The notes below the pieces were generated by a model. That model was not told the origin of the DNA, did no database searches, and saw only the letters and a list, made by a program, of their open reading frames with translations. Made by a program: the position numbers and the translations under genes. DNA of 64,000 nt, taken from positions 3,187,001 to 3,251,000 of the forward strand of contig CM057476.1 of the NCBI GenBank assembly GCA_030035585.1, written 5' to 3'. How positions within the stretch are numbered: the first letter of the stretch is position 1; each line of letters starts with the position of its first letter. The DNA is from Dugong dugon (lineage: Eukaryota; Chordata; Mammalia; Sirenia; Dugongidae). Below are positions 21,051 through 31,261 of this stretch, piece after piece.

Positions 21051-21917
21051 TTCCGCTTCCTGGTCGGGGTGCGGTGTTTGCTGAGTACACGCAGCAGGTG
21101 AGAAGCCCTGGACTGGAAGCTGCTCCTTCAGCTCTGCTGAGCTGGAATCCAAGAGCACCCCACACCCCTCAGTCTACAGCCCACTCCCCCTGCTTTTGTT
21201 GATGGCACCAGACCATCAGCTATACATCACCCCAACCTGGCCCTTCGGGGAGTGAGGAGAAAACACCTTTCTCCACTTCCTCATCCCTGTTCCTTTATGA
21301 CTTGGCACCGCACGGCTCACCCTGAACCAGGCCCCCTCGAGCTAACGCAGTAAAAAGATGAGAAGCCGGGAAATCAACCTCAGCTGCCTGGCCCTGAAAC
21401 CCGCCCCAGCTGGGCCCCACGTGTGCCTGCCATCCCGGCTGGTCGTTATAACAGCCCGCTCAACTCTGCGTTTTAAGACCGAGAGAGAGGCTCGGATCCC
21501 AGGAGCCTGGGATTGTTGTGGCTGCTGTGATGAGAATCGACCCTCTTCAAAGGAAAGTCAACGTGAGCAATGAAATACCGCCAAACCCACTGCAACGTGT
21601 CCTCTGCAAACCCAATGAGAGAGTTTCCTCGCTCACCGGCGGAGGCAGAATCTGCACGGGGCCTTGTCACGGACATACGCCGCACACTCGTTCAGGGCTG
21701 GCTGGGCTTAGGGGTGCGCTGTGATTTGCAAATTAAACATATCTTCTCTTAGTGTGTTCTTAAAAAAAACAGTCCCGGGAATGAAGACTCCAACAGAGCT
21801 GCGGGGAAGAGTCTGGAATGCCATCCTGGCCAGCGGCACGTCCACAGCCAGACCTGCAATGGCTTTGTGTCTGCCCCAGCCCAATGCAGACTTCTCCCTC
21901 CTTTCCTTTTCAATAGA
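21051..21917. other. No recognisable gene; moderately CpG-containing sequence
   Basis: Single-copy-looking sequence with a scatter of CpG around 21.3-21.7 kb. Several short overlapping frames, none with recognisable content. Confidence 0.4.
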
Positions 21918-22116
21918 CGAGCCCTGGTGGCTCAGTGGTTACAGTGCTTGGCTGCTAGCCGAAAGGTCGGCGGTTTGAACCCACCAGCCACTCTGCGGGA
22001 AGATTATATGGTGATCTGCTTCCGTAAAGACAGCCTTGGGAACCCCATGGGGGCAGTTCTACTCTGTCCTATAGGGTCACGGTGAGTCAGAATCTACCCG
22101 ACGGCAGTGGGTTTAC
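21918..22116 (+). mobile_element. AfroSINE-like SINE, type A
   Basis: Head 'gagccctggtggctcagtgg', tail 'gagtcagaatctacccgacg'. Flanking 'tcaatag' on both sides (near 21911 and 22119). Confidence 0.94.
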
Positions 22117-22154
22117 TTCTCAATAGTACCCTCGGCCTCAGGAGGGCAGAAAGG

Positions 22155-22325
22155 TGGTAGCTTGTCAACCAGGGGCGATTCTGCCTCCAAGGGGACAGGT
22201 GACAAGGCCTGGAGACATCACAGCTGGGCAGGAGGACTGCCGTTGGCATCTAGTGGGTAGAGACCAGGGTGCTTCTAAACATCTGATGGTACACAGGGCA
22301 CGTCTCTACCCAACAAAGGATGAAC
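22155..22325 (+). mobile_element. Non-autonomous hAT-type DNA element, partial
   Basis: Same element as at 55.0-55.6 kb and 47.0-47.6 kb: 'tgtcaaccaggggcgattct', 'tggcatctagtgggtagaga', 'cagggtgcttctaaacatct'. The right end is overlain by a SINE. I do not assert the MER family name. Confidence 0.7.
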
Positions 22326-22500
22326 TACTTGCCCTTGAGTCGATTCTGACTCATGGCAGCCCCAAGCGAGTCAGAGTAGAACTGTGGTCCATGGGGTTTT
22401 CAGTGGCTGATTTCTTGTAAGTAGACTGCCAGGCCTTTCTTACGGGGCACCACTGGGTGGACTTGAACCTCCAACCTTCTGGTTAGCAGATGAACATGGT
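22326..22500 (-). mobile_element. AfroSINE-like SINE, type B
   Basis: Minus-strand copy: 'ttgcccttgagtcgattctg' at the tail end, 'ctgccaggcctttcttacgg', 'aaccttctggttagcagatg' towards the head, which is incomplete. Confidence 0.9.
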
Positions 22501-22771
22501 TTGCATGACACAGGAAAACCAAAACAAAGCAAAAAACCCTTAAATTTCCCTAGCCCACCCACAGGTAAGCGTAACAGGACAGGGTCCACGAAGAAGTGGG
22601 CTGAAGGGGCAAATGAATTTGGATGGGTGGGCAAGAGAAACGGTGATCCTGGTGGGGAGACCAGAGAGCAAAGCCATGGAAGTGTGAGTGGGCCCTCACG
22701 GAGCTCCGACTGAGGTGGGAGGAGGGCTAGGTGAGGAGAGGATAAGAATCCATGTCGACAAATTGGCTGAA

Positions 22772-23372
22772 CCCTGAAAATGAGGGCCTTGAATGCCAGG
22801 GCCAGAGCTGCCTCTGATGTCGAGGGCCTTGAATGCCAGGGTAGGAGCCAGCTCTGATGCCAGGGGCCTTGAATGCCAGGGCAGGAGCCACCTCTGATGC
22901 CAGGGGCTGAACACCAGGGCAGGAGCCACCTCTGATGCCAGGGGCCTTGAACGCCAGGGTAGGAGCCGCCTCTGATGCCAGGGGCCTTGAACGTCAAGGC
23001 AGGAAGCTAGCTCTGATGCCGGGGACCTTGAATGCCAGGATAGGAGCCAGCGCTGATGCCGGGGGCCTTGAACGCCAAGGCAGGAAGCCAGCTCTGATGC
23101 CAGGGGCCTTGAACGCCAGGGTAGGAGCCAGCTCTGATGCCGGGGGCCTTGAACGCCAAGGCAGGAAGCCAGCTCTGATGCCAGGGGCCTTGAACGCCAG
23201 GGCAGGAGCCAGCTCTGATGCCAGGGGCCTTGAACTCCAGGGCAGGAGCCAGCTCTGATGCCGGGGGCCTTGAACGCCAGGGTAGGAGCCAGCTCTGATG
23301 CCAGGGGCCTTGAACTCCAGGGCAGGAGCCACCTCTGATGCCAGGGGCCTTGAACGCCAGGGCAGGAAGCCG
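22772..23372 (+). repeat. GC-rich 40/41-bp minisatellite, about 15 copies
   Basis: Tandem units start with 'ctctgatgccaggggccttg' and continue 'aacgccagggcaggagccag'. Unit starts are near 22772, 22812, 22852, 22892, 22930, 22970, 23011, 23051, 23092, 23132, 23173, 23213, 23253, 23293 and 23333. The spacing alternates 41/40 between 22970 and 23213. All long open frames here (for example 22696-23430 minus, 244 codons) arise from the repeat and appear in several registers at once. Confidence 0.97.
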
Positions 23373-23896
23373 CGTCCTGACCGCGCAGCCGCTCCTGCAG
23401 TGAGTTCCACATACAGCAGGCTGCACTCAAGTTGACTTTAAGCAGAACAATCGAGGGCTGAGGGTGGCTTCAAGGCATGACCTACATTCTAAATTCAAAT
23501 GCATCCTCTCCTTCCTACAAAAGAGAAGGCTTAAGATGAAAGCTCTCTGGGGCAATCAGAGACTAGGAGGGAGCCTTTCAGGACCCCCTGGCCTCACTGG
23601 GGTGGAGACAAGTGGGCCTCAGGCCAAGAAGGTAATTGCATTTATTTTTATGGTTCCTTCTATTTATGGCAAATGATACCTGCATTTCGTATTCAGTAAA
23701 TGACATATAGTTTCCTTTGGAAATAAACTTATTTAAGTAGGAAAAAAGAGACAAATTCACTTTAATAAAAAATGCTAACTAAATAATACTAGTGCCAGTA
23801 ATCTGTGGATATGGCAAAAGTTGGGAACGGCATTTGGGAAACCCCACAATTTCAGCCGTGAGAAAAGTGGTATTTCAAGCCTAACAAGGCCGTGAG
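23373..23896. other. No recognisable gene or repeat
   Basis: Single-copy-looking sequence, AT-rich after 23.64 kb. Confidence 0.4.
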
Positions 23897-23899
23897 GGG

Positions 23900-24188
23900 G
23901 CAGCGGTGGTTCAGTGGTAGAATTCTCGCCCTCTCCGGGGGAGACCTTGGTTCAATTCCCGGCCAGTGCACCTCATGTGCAGCCACCACCCATCTGTCAG
24001 TGGAGGTTTCTGTGTTGCTGTGACGCTGAACAAGTTTCAGCAGAACTTCCAGACTAAGACGGACTAGGAAGAAAGGCCTGGTGATCTCCTTCTGAAAATC
24101 AGCCGGTGAAAACCCTGTGGAGCACATGGTATAATCCTGTAGTGCACAGGCTCGCCATGAACCTGCCCGACTTGACGAGGCAATGAGG
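23900..24188 (+). mobile_element. AfroSINE-like SINE, type C, with intact tRNA-Gly-like head
   Basis: The first ~73 bases resemble tRNA-Gly: A-box 'tggttcagtgg' at 23907-23917 and B-box 'ggttcaattcc' at 23949-23959, which are the internal RNA polymerase III promoter elements. The body follows ('catgtgcagccaccaccc', 'ctgtcagtgg', 'agaaaggcctggtgatctcc') and the tail is short and RTE-like. Confidence 0.93.
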
Positions 24189-24634
24189 CCAGGTGCTGGT
24201 TACCTGGAAGTGAGTAGGAGACTCATCCCAAGCCCTGGGGGAGTCAAAGGCCACTGCTCCCTTTGTGATCCCAAGATGGGATTGTAAAACTTTTTTAAAA
24301 GATCAGTAGCCACTTCCAGATGGCAAGGCCAGAGTGGAGCCGAGTTAATAAGAGCAGAGAGAGCTGGTTCAATCCTTCTATGGGCCAATCAGTTTACAAG
24401 AGGATGCCTCCAGGGTTTGCGAACAGAGGCATCTCATTTCACAGACGCAGCCTCTGGTTCCAAGAAAGCCTGAGAGAGGAAGCGTTGCTGACACAGGACG
24501 CGTCTCCCAGCCTCTCCAGGCCCAGCTGAGCGGGACCACAGCCTCTGCACATAACTGCGGTCCACCCCACTCTTCACTGGCCAGTGTTTCTCCCCAAAGT
24601 GAAAAGAGGTGGCAAAGAATGGGACTAAGAATTC
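24189..24634. other. No recognisable gene or repeat
   Basis: Single-copy-looking sequence between a SINE and an old L1. Confidence 0.4.
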
Positions 24635-25045
24635 GGGTCCTTGGGTCCTTGTGGTTCATCCACACAATGGAATACTACTCAGCCAAGAAAAGGAATGGCG
24701 TACAGAGTATTACTACACCACAGACGGTCTTTAAAAACTTTACGCTGATTGAAAGAAGCCAGACACAGAGGGACAAACATGGCATGGCCCCACTTGTGTG
24801 GAATGTCCAGAAGAGGCGAGAATCTGTGCAGACAGAAAGCATGCTGGTGGGAAAAGGGGCGGAGTGGGGACGGACTGCTGACGGGTCTGTGGTTTCTCTC
24901 TCGGGTGATGAAAATGCTCTAGAATCAGCCATCAAATGCTGAAGGCCGCACCCGTCTACAAATACGCTAAACACAGCGGATTGCACACTGTGAACGGTCT
25001 GGGATGGGAATTACAACTCAATTTTGTAAAAGTATGAGAAATGAA
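24635..25045 (+). mobile_element. Old L1 LINE 3' end
   Basis: Plus-strand L1M-type 3' end: 'acaatggaatactactcagc' followed by 'attgaaagaagccagacaca', 'gggtgatgaaaatgctctag' and 'ttacaactcaattttgtaaa'. The frame here (24619-24942) is the degraded end of ORF2 and 3'UTR, not a gene. Confidence 0.88.
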
Positions 25046-25091
25046 AGCCAAGACAGGGGTTAATTCTTAAAGCATCTTTAAAGTGTTCTGA

Positions 25092-25304
25092 GGAGCCCTG
25101 GTGGTGCAACATTTAAGTGCTCGGCTGCTACCCAAAAGGTTGGCAGTTCAATCCATCCAGCGGCTCTGAGGAAGACGGGACTTGTTGATCTGCTGCCGTA
25201 AAGATTATAGCCTAGAAAACCCTGGGGCAGTTCTACTCTGTTACACATAGTAACTCATGTTACACATGTCACTGTGAGTCAGGATGATAACACACAATAG
25301 CGAC
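25092..25304 (+). mobile_element. AfroSINE-like SINE, type A, with 12-bp target duplication
   Basis: Complete copy bounded by 'aaagtgttctga' at 25080-25091 and 25305-25316. Internally it has a short duplication around 'gttacacatagtaactcatg'. Confidence 0.97.
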
Positions 25305-25316
25305 AAAGTGTTCTGA

Positions 25317-26190
25317 ACAGCGTTCTCCCGACATAATAAAAGTTACTTCATGAACAACAACAAGAGCTCGGGTCCAAGGATCAGAAGACCTGCCCTCAAA
25401 ACTCTGCCGCTGATCTCCGGTGGGTTCTCCAACCTTCCCAGGTCTCCACTTCTTCATATGTAAAGCAGGGATAGTTGCAGAGGATTGGGGTGACAGAGAC
25501 ACACAAAAAGTGCTTATCAAAGCCCCCAGCAGCTAGAAAACGTACAAACGCGTCAGCTCTTACTATCGATACACAGCAACGGGGCTGGGAGATGGAGTGC
25601 CCCGAGCCCCTCCACCCCATTCACTGATCCTAAAGGAAGTCTCCTTTCGAGGAGGAAGAACTGGGAGCCACTGAACAAAGGGAACACACCCACCAATGGG
25701 CGGTTTTAATTAACCGAGTACAAACAGAACCACAAACCACAGATGGACCAGCCTCTCCTTTCTTGATAGCTCTCTCATCTCTGCCCTAAATGACGTCAAA
25801 GGCTCTAGGTGAGAGAGCTTTGCATCCGTCCTTACAGACTCAGGGATACAGGTGAATCTGCCAAGTAGGTCCTGGCCACAGATTATACCACAGGGGACTC
25901 TGTGATGTCAGAAAAGATAAAATGTTTCAGTTTCCTATAATTTGGTGGTCATATGTTACAGGAAATATTGTGAAAGGTTTTGAAACGGCCCCAAAGATGA
26001 CCGAATGTCTGCAGTGAAAAACTATGCATTATTAGGAACACTCGCTTCTGGTTACCTGCTTCTCTAGGGCTGGGCCTTGCGAAAAGGGCACGGCAGCAAA
26101 CCTCGTCTAACTTCAGGGATAAGGCGACTCAAGACCAGCCCAAGGGTGATTCCTCTGAGGCATAGGTCAGACATGCCTCCACCCTCCCAC
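25317..26190. other. No recognisable gene or repeat
   Basis: About 870 bp of single-copy-looking sequence. Small minus frames (25269-25520, 25396-25620) have no features. Confidence 0.4.
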
Positions 26191-26838
26191 CTTTTTTTTT
26201 TTTTTTACCAGTTCTGACACCAGCGTACCCTCCTATGGCACTCCCTACTTCTCTCCTGGCTTCGATAATTCCTTGTAATGGCCACACAGAACTCACAGGC
26301 TCTACTCCCAGTTATGGGGTTTATTAGGGAAGTAACAGGTACAACTCGGGATCAGGATCCACAACTCAGGCTGCAGTTCTTCCATCAGGACAGCTTGTTC
26401 TCGGCCATGCCCCCAGGTGCACCTCTCTTGCTCTCCCTCTCGGCCCCCTAAGGACAGTCTCCTCCAGACCTGGACTCTGCTCTGCTTGGGCATGTGTTAC
26501 AAAGCTTGTTAGCTCCACTGATCAGTGCCCGGAGGCACCGCACTCTGCCAGGAAGCCCACCGAGCCATCTCGTGCCGGACTCCTGGTTCCGCTGCCATGC
26601 CGTTTCTCTGCCACCGGACCCTGGCAGGCTTGCCTCTGCTTCTCGCTGCTGCCGTCTCTCGCTGTCTTCAGTGTTAGAGCTCTCTCTGCCACCTGGGTCT
26701 ATGAGGTTTTCAGAGCAGGAACCTTGGGTCTGAAAGATATACTCTGCCCCTGGCTCTTCTTCTTGATGGTCCCCACCTCTGGGAATGGCTCCCTTTAAGC
26801 CTAGTAGGATGGCAAGACTGACCAGTCCCCTTGTTAGG
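26191..26838 (-). mobile_element. Probable LTR or retroposed sequence, minus strand
   Basis: Read on the minus strand, the sequence has an AATAAA signal (plus-strand 'ggtttattagggaag', near 26318-26332) about 110 bp before an A-run (the T-run at 26192-26208). That layout fits an LTR R-U5 region or a polyadenylated retroposed copy. The text around 'gtgtggccattacaagg' (minus) has an ERV-LTR look, but I cannot name a family. A 135-codon minus frame (26448-26855) runs into the next LTR and is not a supported gene. Confidence 0.45.
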
Positions 26839-26843
26839 GTGCC

Positions 26844-27356
26844 TGTCTTAGTCATCTAGTCCTGCTCTAACAGAAATACCACAAGTGGATGGTTTTAACA
26901 AAGATAATTTATTCTCTCGCAGTCCAGGAGGCTACAAGTCTGAATTCAAGGTGCCAGCTCCAGGTGAAGGCTTTCTCTCTCTGTCGGCTCTGGAGGAAGG
27001 TCCTCGTCATCAATCTTCCCCTGGTCTAGGAGCATCTCAGTGCAGGGACCCCAGCTCCAAAGAACAAGCTCTGCTCCCAGTTTTGCTTTCTTGGTGGTAT
27101 GAGTTCCCCCTGTCTCTCTGCTCGATTCTCCCTTTTATATCTCAAAAGAGATTGGCCTAAGACACAGTCGAATCTTGTAGATCTCATCAACATAACTGCC
27201 GCTAATCCATCTTATTAACATCACAGTGATAGGATTTATAACACATAAGGAAATCACATCAGATGACAAAATGGTGGACAATCACACAATACTGGGAAGC
27301 ATAGCCTAGCCAAATTGATAGACATATTTTTGGGGGACACAATTCAATCCATGACA
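26844..27356 (-). mobile_element. Solo MaLR-like LTR (minus)
   Basis: A 513-bp LTR that starts TG (tgtcttagtcatctag) and ends CA (aattcaatccatgaca), with a 5-bp duplication 'gtgcc' at 26839-26843 and 27357-27361. In reverse complement its start and end match the MLT1/MST type of MaLR LTR. No internal region is attached, so it is a solo LTR. Confidence 0.92.
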
Positions 27357-27366
27357 GTGCCATATA

Positions 27367-27592
27367 TACTTTATTTGCATGGTCCCACCTCCACAAGTGT
27401 TCCATGCGCCTTATTTGTATGGTCCCACCTCCACAAGTGTTCCATGAACCTTATTTGCATGGTCCCACATCCACAAGTGTTCCATGCACCTTATTTGCAT
27501 GGTCCCACATCCACAAGTGTTCCATGCATCTTATTTGCATGGTCCCACCTCCACAAGTGTTCCATGTGCCTTATTTGCATAGTTCCACCAAT
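27367..27592 (+). repeat. 40-bp tandem repeat carrying an octamer motif in each unit
   Basis: Six units of exactly 40 bp (word 'ccacaagtgt' at 27391, 27431, 27471, 27511, 27551). Each unit carries ATTTGCAT, the reverse complement of the POU octamer ATGCAAAT, at 27373, 27453, 27493, 27533 and 27573; the second unit has ATTTGTAT at 27413. Confidence 0.97.
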
Positions 27593-27709
27593 CATTTTGT
27601 AGGAGTCACCAGACCATGGCTAGAAGGGCCATATGAAGTAATTCCCAGCACTGCAGGTCTTCGCTGTCTTTATCGGTTTCGTAAATCTCTAAGTTGTAGA
27701 TAAATGATA

Positions 27710-27915
27710 AAAAGCAGTTGCTGTCGAGTTGACCCTGACTGGTGGTGACTCCGTGTGTGTCAGAGTAGAACTGTGCTCCCCAGGGATTTCAACAGCTGAT
27801 TTTTCAGAAGTAGATCACCAGGCCTTTCTTCTGAGGCACCCCTTGGTAGATTCGAACCTACAACCTTTTGGTTAGTAGTCAAGTGTGTTAACTGTTTGCA
27901 CCACCCAGGGACTCC
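27710..27915 (-). mobile_element. AfroSINE-like SINE, type B
   Basis: Minus-strand copy: 'gcagttgctgtcgagttgac' at the tail, 'gcaccacccagggactcc' at the head. 'agataaat' flanks both ends (near 27698 and 27916). Confidence 0.95.
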
Positions 27916-28394
27916 AGATAAATAATAGCAATGTAAATAATTCTTGTTTATAGACATACAAATAAAGTATGTCCAGTGGAGGGACAATTGATTTCTCCCT
28001 CCACTCGTGGGGAAAAAGTCAATTTTGTACCGACTTATAAATTTATTTCATGGTCTATATACATCTCTGCTTTTGAAATTCTCCCTTGAATGGTTGTTAC
28101 ATTTTACTGGTTCCTTCATTAATCAATAGGTTAACTAAAATTTTTGACACACGTTCATTTTATATTTATAAGAGAGTATTACATTTAAAAAATATATCCT
28201 TTAATAATATAAAAGCTAGTCTGAATTATTATTTCATAAGTCTGCTGCCAAGAGAATTACAGAAGGCACAGGGCTGTTCACGTCCCAAAGGAAAAGTAAA
28301 GAGTTGTGTGCACACAGAGAGGTTCATGTCATAATTTGAGCCAGAAACTTCCTTAGATGTCTGTCCTTCACTCGGCCACAGGTTACCTCTGGTG
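27916..28394. other. No recognisable gene or repeat
   Basis: AT-rich single-copy-looking sequence. Confidence 0.4.
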
Positions 28395-28577
28395 TGGCTA
28401 TTACTCACCTATTGACCAAACATGGCGACCCATGTGCTTCATAGTGTTTTCAATGCTACAATCTTTTGAAAGTAGATCACCAGGCCTTTCTTCCGAGGTG
28501 CCTCTGTGTGAACTGGAACCTCTAGACTCTCAGTTAGCAGCTGAGCATATTAACTGTTGGCACTACCCAGGGACTGC
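28395..28577 (-). mobile_element. AfroSINE-like SINE, type B
   Basis: Minus-strand, tail degraded. Body 'agtagatcaccaggcctttc', head 'gcactacccagggactg'. Confidence 0.88.
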
Positions 28578-28584
28578 TCACTTA

Positions 28585-28740
28585 TAGCTAGCTGTTGCCA
28601 TAGAGTTGATTCCGACTCATAGCGACCCTGTAGGACAGAGTAGAACTGCCCCATAGAATTTCCAAAGAGTGGCTGGTGGGCCTGAACTACTGACATTTTG
28701 GTTAGCAGCTGAGCTCTTAACCACTGCCCCACCAGGACAC
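28585..28740 (-). mobile_element. AfroSINE-like SINE, type A
   Basis: Minus-strand short type A copy directly after another minus-strand SINE: 'ttgccatagagttgattccg' to 'ctgccccaccagga'. Confidence 0.9.
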
Positions 28741-28961
28741 ACGTAGGAGGATGAAAACCAGGCACCAGGATGGGAGAGGCTGCTCAGAAGGGAACAAGCC
28801 CAGGAGAAACCAGAGCCACTACAGAAGACAAATTCAATGGACCGGCTCTAAGTCCTTGCCTCCGACTGTCCCTTACTTTGCTGTTTCAGGAACCAATATA
28901 TTTCTTTTTAAAAAGTTTTCTTAGCAAAATTTCGGCTGGATTTCCTTGTCACCTACAATCA
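28741..28961. other. No recognisable gene or repeat
   Basis: Short single-copy-looking sequence before the second solo LTR. Confidence 0.4.
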
Positions 28962-29038
28962 TGCCTTAGTCATCTAGTACTGCTATAACAGAAATACCAC
29001 AATGGGTGGCTTTAACAAAGAGAAACTCTCTCTCACAG

Positions 29039-29862
29039 TCTGTTGTTGTTGTTGTTAGGTGCCACTGAGTTGGTTCCAACTCATAGCAACCCTATGCACC
29101 ACAGAACTAAACAAGGCCCAGTCCTGCACCATTCTCACAATTGTTGTTACGCTTGAGCCCATTGTTGTAGACACTGTGTCAATCCAGCTTATCGAGGGTC
29201 TTCCTTTTCTTCACTGACCCTCTACTTTACCAAGCATGATGTCCTTCCTCAGGGACTGATCCCTCCTGACAACATGTCCAAAGTATGTAAGACATAGTCT
29301 CGCCATCCCTGCTTCTAAGGAGCATTCTGGTTTTACTTCTTCCAAGACAGATTTGTTTGTTCTTTTGGCAGTCCGTGGTATATTCAATATTCTTGGCCAA
29401 CACCACAATTCAAAGGCGTCAGTTCTTCTTCTGTCTTCCTTATTCACTGTCCAGCTTTTGCATGCATATGAGGCAATGGAAAATACCATGGCTTGGGTCA
29501 GGTGCCCCTTAGTCCTCAAGGTGACATCTTTGCTTTTCAACACTTTAAAGAGGTCTTTTGCAGCAGATTTGCCCAACACAATGCATCTTTTGATTTCTTG
29601 ACTGCTGCTTCCATAGGTGTTGACTGTGGATCCAAGTAAAATGAAATCCTTGACAACTTTAATCTCTTCTCCATTTATCATGATATTGCTTACTGGTCCA
29701 ATTGTGAGGATTTTTGTTTTCTTTATGTTGAAGTGTAATCCATACTTAAGCTGTGGTCTTTGATCTTCATCAATAAGTGCTTCAAGTCCTCTTCACTTTA
29801 GGCCAGCAAGGTCGTGCCACCTGCATATCTCCGGTTGTTAATGAGTCTTCCTCCAAACTGAC
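29039..29862 (-). mobile_element. RTE LINE 3' fragment nested in LTR
   Basis: About 820 bp, minus strand, starting with GTT repeats at 29041. The word 'tctcacag' at 29031-29038 and 29876-29883 is the likely target duplication. It is 5' truncated within the reverse-transcriptase region. Confidence 0.93.
29211..29681 (-). pseudogene. RTE ORF C-terminal segment, still open
   Basis: 156 codons of the RTE protein C-terminus with phrases LGKSAAKDLFKVLKSKD, FSIASYACKSWTVNKEDRRRTDAFELWCW and LTYFGHVVRRDQS. It lacks endonuclease and the YADD motif because the copy is 5' truncated, so no working protein can result. The longer open run here compared with the copy at 4.3 kb suggests that this insertion is younger. 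Confidence 0.85.
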
Positions 29863-30311
29863 AGACACATGGGGGTCTCACAGCTAGGAGGCTACAAGTC
29901 CAAATTCAGGGCATCACCTCCAGAGGAAGGCTTTCTCTCTCTCTCAGCTCTGGAGGAAGGTCCTTGTCATCAGTCTTCCCTTGGTCTAGGAGCTTCTCTG
30001 AGCAGGAACCTCTGCTCCAAAGGATGAACTCTGCTCCCAGAGCTGCTTTCTTGGTGGTATGAGGTCCCCATGTCTCTCTGCTCGCTTCTCTCTTTTATAT
30101 CTCAAAAGAGGTTAGCTTAAGACACTGTCTAATCTTGTAGATCTCATCAATATAACTACCCCTACACCATCTCCTTAACATCATACTGATAGGATTTACA
30201 ACACATAGGAAAATCCCATCAAATGGTAGACAATCATACAATACTGGGAATCATGACCTAGACAAGTTGACAGATATTTTTGGAGGACACAATTCAATCC
30301 ATGACAAACCA

Positions 30312-30440
30312 TAAAAGAAATACAACCAGAATGTTCCTTAAAAGTGAGGATGGTGAGACTTCAGCTCCCTTACTGTGGACGTGTCATCAGGAAAGACCAG
30401 TTACCCAAGTAGGAAAGACCAGTTACCCAAGTAAACATGA
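30312..30440 (+). mobile_element. RTE LINE fragment
   Basis: Plus-strand RTE text: 'tacaaccagaatgttcctta' and 'gaggatggtgagacttcag', 'gtcatcaggaaagaccagtt'. The last word is duplicated in tandem (30387-30426). Confidence 0.75.
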
Positions 30441-30449
30441 TCATCTCCT

Positions 30450-30890
30450 CAGACTTCCTTGTGCTCAGGGTGGCTACCGGGGTCTTACCTAGCTCATGGA
30501 ATCTAGGCAGGTGTCTATGGGTGGGCTTCCAGGAAAGCTATTGGTTTCCTGATCAAAAAGAGAAGACCTGGCCGGCTTTCGCCTACTGCCTTTTGCCCCC
30601 ACCTCCCCCCATTTGTGCTACCTGGAACACAGATATGGTGTCTGGCGCTTCAGTCACCACGTTACGAACATGAAGAAGGGCATTCCCTGCCAAAGATAGC
30701 AGAAGAGAAAGAGAAAAGGAGTCTGGGCTCCTGATGGCCCTGTGGAGCCACCAAACTCTGTTTACTGAGCCCAAACCTGCTTACCTCTGGACATGCTGTG
30801 TTAGAGAGAAAAAGTAACAACAACAACTATTTGTTTAGGCCACTGTCGTCTGGTTTCTGTTTACAGCGTTAGCAAGAGAATCCACGAGGG
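30450..30890 (+). mobile_element. Ancient mammalian LTR-like repeat, degraded
   Basis: The 3' part ('tgtttaggccactgtcgtct', 'ggtttctgtttacagc') matches the end of a common old mammalian LTR/MaLR-like repeat. I do not assert the family name. Confidence 0.5.
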
Positions 30891-31261
30891 CAGCGAACGC
30901 ATACACAAAGAGGAGGAAACCAACCAAACTCGGAGGGGGAAGCATCCCAGGACCCGTTCATCAGAGCAGCTTTTCCCCGAGACGCATGTCAAAACAAGAC
31001 TTGCGAAGGCCCTCGGATGCACTCAAGTGTTGTTAATTATTTGGAAAGGAAACTGACAACTGAAAGCACATCCCAAATGGCTGTGCTCCAGCAAAACGTC
31101 AGAATGGGAGAATGTGTCTTGCAGCTTTCTCAGTTTGACTGGAGTTGGGGAGGAGGGTATGGAGAGGTAGAGAGATGGTGGATACATACATACTTTTTTG
31201 TCAGAACACTCCCCCTTTCCCTTTCTACCCTGGGTTCCCTGTGTCCGTTTTTCCAGTTTTT
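30891..31261. other. No recognisable gene or repeat
   Basis: Single-copy-looking sequence with one small plus frame (31017-31322) that runs into the L1 below. Confidence 0.4.

Larger units (their letters stand above)
28962..30306 (-). mobile_element. Solo MaLR-like LTR (minus), split by an RTE LINE
   Basis: Same LTR family as 26844-27356 and the same orientation. It starts 'tgccttagtcatctag' and ends 'attcaatccatgaca'. Flanking 5-mers are 'aatca' (28957-28961) and 'aacca' (30307-30311), a duplication with one change. About 830 bp of RTE (29039-29862) interrupts it; without that, the LTR is about 510 bp. Confidence 0.9.

Noticed and set aside
22696..23430. 244-codon minus-strand frame with protein-like repeats
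   Set aside because: It is the translation of a 40/41-bp minisatellite, open in more than one register. There is no signal peptide, domain or flanking coding sequence.
23900..23972. A functional tRNA-Gly gene
   Set aside because: The tRNA-like part continues directly into the SINE body, has mismatches in the acceptor and T stems, and no terminator T-run follows the tRNA end. The same holds at 45659.
27367..27592. CRISPR-like array of regular repeats
   Set aside because: The units are contiguous 40-bp tandem repeats without unique spacers, in a mammalian genome.
27315..27703. Plus-strand frames with repeated PPPQVFH / LHKCSM phrases
   Set aside because: Translation of the 40-bp tandem repeat; three 40-bp units make 120 bp, so every frame stays open.
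26844..30306. One MaLR provirus with two LTRs
   Set aside because: Each LTR has its own different 5-bp duplication, so they are separate solo LTRs.
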